Position numbers and translations under genes: made by a program. Source: Deltaproteobacteria bacterium (GTDB lineage: Bacteria > Desulfobacterota > DSM-4660 > Desulfatiglandales > B25-G16). Taken from it: a stretch of 16,968 nucleotides of DNA. Position 1 is the stretch's first letter. Every line of letters begins with the position of its first letter. The stretch lies in assembly GCA_020348625.1 (NCBI GenBank), contig CP070752.1, positions 2,012,739 to 2,029,706 on the forward strand. The letters run 5' to 3'. This document shows, one piece after another, positions 13,600 through 16,968 of the stretch. The notes beneath the pieces are model-generated. The model did not search any database and had not been told where the DNA came from. It worked only from the letters and a program-made list of their open reading frames with translations.

Positions 13600-16284
13600 A
13601 TGCGTTTCAAGAAAATCCTGATAATAGCCGGCTTAATCATCGTTACCCTGATCGTGGCGTTCTGCGTGATCGTCTCGATCTATGACTTTAACGAGCTTAA
13701 ACCCAGGATTGCTCAAGCAGTAAAGGATGCTACTGGTCGCGAATTGAGGCTGGATGGCGATATCAAGCTCAAGGTCGGCTTCACTGTGGGTGTTGCCGCT
13801 GAGAACGTCGGCCTCCAAAACGCCCCATGGGGGACGCGCCCGGAGTTGGCCACGATCAAACGGCTCGAATTCCAATTCGCGCTCATACCATTGATCAAAA
13901 GGAAGATTGAACTCAGGCGAGTAACCCTTGTGGAGCCTGACATCTTGGTAGAGACCAACTTCTCTGGCACTTCGAACCTCACGTTCCAGCCACAAGAGGG
14001 AGAAGCGGCCAGACGTGAAGCTGGGCCCCCACTGCTTGCGCTGATTTTCCAAGAGGTGCTCATTCGAAAGGGGCTCCTCACATACAGAGATGGCCGATCC
14101 GGCAGTACCTATGTGCTAGATCTGGAGCGGCTGGCTGTCTCTTCCTCGCCTGATGACAGTCCAATTGAGCTGGCGGCTACGGGTAATTTCAACGGGGCAC
14201 CCTTTGACATGGAGGGTAATCTAGGCCCTTTGTCCGCCCTCATGAACCCCCAAGAAATGTGGCCTGTGAAGCTTAAGGTCAGCACTCAAGGAGCTACACT
14301 TACAGCTCAAGGCGCAATCAGGGACATTGAGAATGCCAGAGGTCTTTCCTTTGCCGTCACCTCCGAAGGTCGGTCAATTTCGGATATTGCCAAGCTATGG
14401 GGAATAAGAGCAGTACCGGACCTCGGCCCGTTCAAATTGGCACTGCAGCTCTCCGGCGGTGCCGAGAAGCTTGCGGTGGAAGGCATGGACCTTCATGTTG
14501 GGACTGAGCAACTGGCCGAAATAGAACTGAATGGGTCAATTCAGGATCTGCTGGGGCTGGAAGGCATGAATCTGGATTTTGACATACGCGGGAAGGATTC
14601 AGCCAATCTCAAAGAACTCATCGGTCAACCGCTGCCCCTTGAAGGCTCATATGACATCTCCGGTCGAATAACGGCCCCCACCGACAACAATTACAAGGTG
14701 AGTAATCTCAAGGTCACGATAGGCGAAAACACGCTATCCGGCTGGTTAGCCGTGAAACGAGCCAACACGCGAGTGCAGTTAGCAACAGAGTTGTCAACCC
14801 AGCGATTTAATCTCAGGCCGGTAGTGATCCCTGCAATGAAAGCACTGACCAACATCCCCGACCTGGGGCCTATCAAGCTGGCCGCGCGACTGGGTGGTTC
14901 TGGGCAAGAGTGGGGTGTCGAAGATCTGGATTTAAGTTTTGGTACCGAGAAGTTGTTGGAAGCCAAACTCAAAGGGAGAATCGAAAATCTCCTGGCCCAG
15001 CGAGGGATTCAGATTGATTTCTCGCTGCGGAGCAGAGATCTGGGCGAACTGAAGAAAGCAGGTGGTCCGGATTTGCCTATGCAGGGGCGTGTGGCTGTGT
15101 CTGGAAAAGTAGTGGATCTTGAGGCCAAGCTCTTCAAGTTTTCGGACCTTCGAGTGGTTCTTGGAGATAACGATTTTGGTGGTCTGCTGGAGTTGAACTT
15201 GACCGGCGAGCGACCAAAAATTCTGGCGGAGCTCTCATCGGAGAAGCTCGACATCCGGCCGGCCTTTGCACTTGCACAAGCCGCTGATAAAGAGTCCGCC
15301 GAACCGAGGGCAAAACAAAACAGGGTGTTTTCTGACGAACAGCTGTCTTTCAAGGCCTTGAAGGCAGTAGATGCAACTGTCAAGATCCGATCCAAGCAGA
15401 TCTTGCTGCCCAAGGTGGCCCTCAACGATCTTGCCGCTGATGCTGTGCTCAAGGATGGGAATCTGACCGTGGATCCGTTTCAATGCGTCATTGGCGGTGG
15501 AACCACGCAGGGCCGTTTTACTCTCGGCGCACAAGGAAGCGAGCCGGAAGTGAGCCTTGCGCTTGAAATCGATGAATTCAGCATGGGCTCAATGCTCGAG
15601 GAGTTGGGAGTCGATAAATTCATTGAGGGCACACTCCGCGCCCGCCTCCACGTCGACAGTCGGGGAGAGTCTGTGGCAAAACTGATGGCAGACCTGAATG
15701 GGGAGATCGTCTACGTTATGAGTGAAGGCCGGCTAAAGAACCCGCACGTTGATATGTTGGGACGAAACGTAATCAGCCAGACACTCGAGCTGATTAACCC
15801 GTTCAGCAAAAAGGAGGAATACACTGAGTTCAATTGCGCCGTCAATTATTTCCATATCGATGCCGGCCTTGCCCGGTGCAAGGCCTGGGTACTTGATACC
15901 AAGCATACCAAAGTCATTGGCGGTGGAACGATCGATCTCGCGACTGAAAGATTGAATCTCGTTTTTGGTCTCTCGCCGAAAAAAGGTATTCGTATCCCGG
16001 GCTTGGGCAGAATCACCCTCAGCTTCGGGAAGTTGGCAAAAAACTTCAAGCTTGAAGGTACGTTGGCGCAACCAAGCCTTGTCGTCGATCCCAAGGGGAC
16101 CGCTGTCGCTCTGGGAAAAGCGGTGGGTGGTATGGCCCTTTTTGGGCCATTTGGTCTTGCAGCAGGTCTACTTGATGTGGGGCCAGACGAGAAAAACCCT
16201 TGCGAAGAGGCGCTCGAGATTGCGCAGAGGGGTGTTCAGATCACACAGCCCGGTGGTGCCGAGGAAATAGGCCTCAGGAGATAA
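13600..16284 (+). CDS. AsmA-family envelope protein with internal duplication
   Basis: An 894-residue protein using the ATG at 13600 (GAGGA lies 9-10 nt upstream; a TTG at 13594 would add two residues). An N-terminal membrane anchor (ILIIAGLIIVTLIVAFCVIV, residues 6-25) is followed by the family start DFNELKPRIAQAVKDATGRE. The rest is beta-rich and periplasmic. Residues about 271-408 and 418-555 are a clear internal repeat: each starts VPDLGPFKLA / IPDLGPIKLA and contains GTEQLAE / GTEKLLE and FNLRPV / LDIRPA. The C-terminal AsmA region has LNGEIVYVMSEGRLKN, the KVIGGGTIDLATERL strand and IPGLGRITLSFGKLAKNFKL. AsmA-like proteins are bridge-like factors linked to lipid transport or outer-membrane homeostasis. 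It is longer than E. coli AsmA (617 aa) and shorter than TamB. The gene stands alone. The paralogue type is not resolved. Confidence 0.88.
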   Translation: MRFKKILIIAGLIIVTLIVAFCVIVSIYDFNELKPRIAQAVKDATGRELRLDGDIKLKVGFTVGVAAENVGLQNAPWGTRPELATIKRLEFQFALIPLIKRKIELRRVTLVEPDILVETNFSGTSNLTFQPQEGEAARREAGPPLLALIFQEVLIRKGLLTYRDGRSGSTYVLDLERLAVSSSPDDSPIELAATGNFNGAPFDMEGNLGPLSALMNPQEMWPVKLKVSTQGATLTAQGAIRDIENARGLSFAVTSEGRSISDIAKLWGIRAVPDLGPFKLALQLSGGAEKLAVEGMDLHVGTEQLAEIELNGSIQDLLGLEGMNLDFDIRGKDSANLKELIGQPLPLEGSYDISGRITAPTDNNYKVSNLKVTIGENTLSGWLAVKRANTRVQLATELSTQRFNLRPVVIPAMKALTNIPDLGPIKLAARLGGSGQEWGVEDLDLSFGTEKLLEAKLKGRIENLLAQRGIQIDFSLRSRDLGELKKAGGPDLPMQGRVAVSGKVVDLEAKLFKFSDLRVVLGDNDFGGLLELNLTGERPKILAELSSEKLDIRPAFALAQAADKESAEPRAKQNRVFSDEQLSFKALKAVDATVKIRSKQILLPKVALNDLAADAVLKDGNLTVDPFQCVIGGGTTQGRFTLGAQGSEPEVSLALEIDEFSMGSMLEELGVDKFIEGTLRARLHVDSRGESVAKLMADLNGEIVYVMSEGRLKNPHVDMLGRNVISQTLELINPFSKKEEYTEFNCAVNYFHIDAGLARCKAWVLDTKHTKVIGGGTIDLATERLNLVFGLSPKKGIRIPGLGRITLSFGKLAKNFKLEGTLAQPSLVVDPKGTAVALGKAVGGMALFGPFGLAAGLLDVGPDEKNPCEEALEIAQRGVQITQPGGAEEIGLRR

Positions 16285-16433
16285 TGAGAGGCTTAATTTC
16301 CGGGCATGCGACAGAGCGATGAGCTGCCTTGCGATTTATACAGGACAAGGTAGATTCTGAAATATGGTGATGTTCCCTTCCGCTGCTGCCTGGATTTCTG
16401 AAGAGCAATCTACAGTGGTGACATTGCCCAGGA

Positions 16434-16450
16434 TCTTGCTGTGAGCAAGA
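16434..16450 (-). other. Short hairpin between convergent AsmA and LOG genes
   Basis: TCTTGCT-GTG-AGCAAGA, a 7-bp perfect stem with a 3-nt loop in the 199-bp gap between the two convergent genes. Without a T-run on either side it is only a weak candidate for a transcription end signal. Confidence 0.25.
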
Positions 16451-16483
16451 GCAGCAACCCCGTGGATCACACCCTATCCTCCA

Positions 16484-16968
16484 TCAGTCGTTATTGAGGG
16501 CATCGATGAGCTCTCTCAGTCTTCCGAAATCATCCCGCTTGAAGTTCAGTATGAGTCTGGGCAGATGTTCGATCTCAGGCTCATCCATCTCTTCTGGAAG
16601 AGGCCCTGACAGACACATCTCCCCATCCGGTCTCAAAATATCCGAAAAGCAGCCTTTCAGCTCTTCCACTTTCCGTTGCTCAATACCTGAGGTAAGCCGA
16701 ATGACGAGATGATCGTCGATATATCGCAGGCTATGATACCGAGCGTAGAAGTGATTGATGCTTTGCACAGCATCGTCGGTGGAGTCGACCCTCTCAAACA
16801 GTTTCAAATCCGATTGGCTGATATAGCCCCGTGCAAAGAGCGTGTCCTTCACGAATGCAATCCATCTCATCCAGTACGAGCCCCCTGGTTCATCCACAAG
16901 CACAAGAGGCACGGGATTCCGCTTTCCTGTCTGCACGAGGGTCAGCGTTTCCATCGCCTCATCGAGCG
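16484..16968 (-). CDS. LOG-family protein, C-terminal part (start beyond the window)
   Basis: An open frame from the right edge to the stop at 16484, about 161 residues visible. The visible N-terminal piece LDEAMETLTLVQTGKRNPVP is the sequence that follows the PGGxGTxxE nucleotide-binding motif of LOG (lysine-decarboxylase-like, TIGR00730-type) proteins, with the motif's Glu visible just before it. It continues VPLVLVDEPGGSYWMRWIAF and LKLFERVDSTDDAVQSINHF. A further domain of about 75 residues follows (SLRYIDDHLVIRLTSGIEQR ... LILNFKRDDFGRLRELIDAL), as in the long bacterial LOG variants. The Met at 16954 is internal, not the start. LOG enzymes act as nucleotide 5'-monophosphate phosphoribohydrolases; for this long subtype the substrate is not settled. 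Confidence 0.85.
   Translation of the reverse strand, partial: LDEAMETLTLVQTGKRNPVPLVLVDEPGGSYWMRWIAFVKDTLFARGYISQSDLKLFERVDSTDDAVQSINHFYARYHSLRYIDDHLVIRLTSGIEQRKVEELKGCFSDILRPDGEMCLSGPLPEEMDEPEIEHLPRLILNFKRDDFGRLRELIDALNND

Overview
The window looks like a chromosomal segment from a Gram-negative, probably Desulfobacterota (delta-proteobacterial) genome. The basis is outer-membrane-type genes (GT9 glycosyltransferase, MsbA-like exporter, AsmA-family protein, lipoprotein), an SfsA protein fused to a GIY-YIG domain, a YgiM-like SH3 membrane protein, several PilZ proteins and a small Arg-pair-rich protein. The taxonomic guess is inference; there is no rRNA or tRNA in the window.

Layout. 1-6750 is a compact plus-strand block: the end of a cupin protein, a short GT9 glycosyltransferase, an acyl-CoA dehydrogenase, an MsbA-type lipid flippase starting 4 bp after it, SfsA fused to a GIY-YIG domain, an unannotated-looking 47-aa protein, a secreted/membrane SH3 protein and a single-domain PilZ protein. 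6770-10018 is a minus-strand block. Read in its own direction it runs tandem-PilZ protein, ECF sigma factor, membrane anti-sigma-like protein with a carbohydrate-binding (CBM48/AMPK-beta-like) domain, small lipoprotein with a related domain, then a secreted helical-repeat protein with a Gly/Ser-rich tail. 10019-12216 is gene-poor: one 67-aa gene, a pair of diverged 160-bp direct repeats and a long hairpin. 12217-12876 (-) is a flavin reductase-like protein with several inverted repeats in its upstream region. 13600-16284 (+) is a large AsmA-family protein with an internal duplication. The right edge holds the C-terminal part of a LOG-family protein on the minus strand.

The most interesting piece is the ECF locus. 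The same bipartite motif, TGTAAC-N16-CGTTAT, lies at the 5' end of the sigma gene and again just upstream of the Gly/Ser-rich secreted protein gene, overlapping the stop codon of the lipoprotein gene. I infer a self-contained envelope-signalling unit: an ECF sigma factor, an anti-sigma factor whose outer domain resembles a glycan-binding module, a lipoprotein with a sister module, and a secreted structural protein as a direct target. Gene functions are assigned by motif reading only; no database search was possible.
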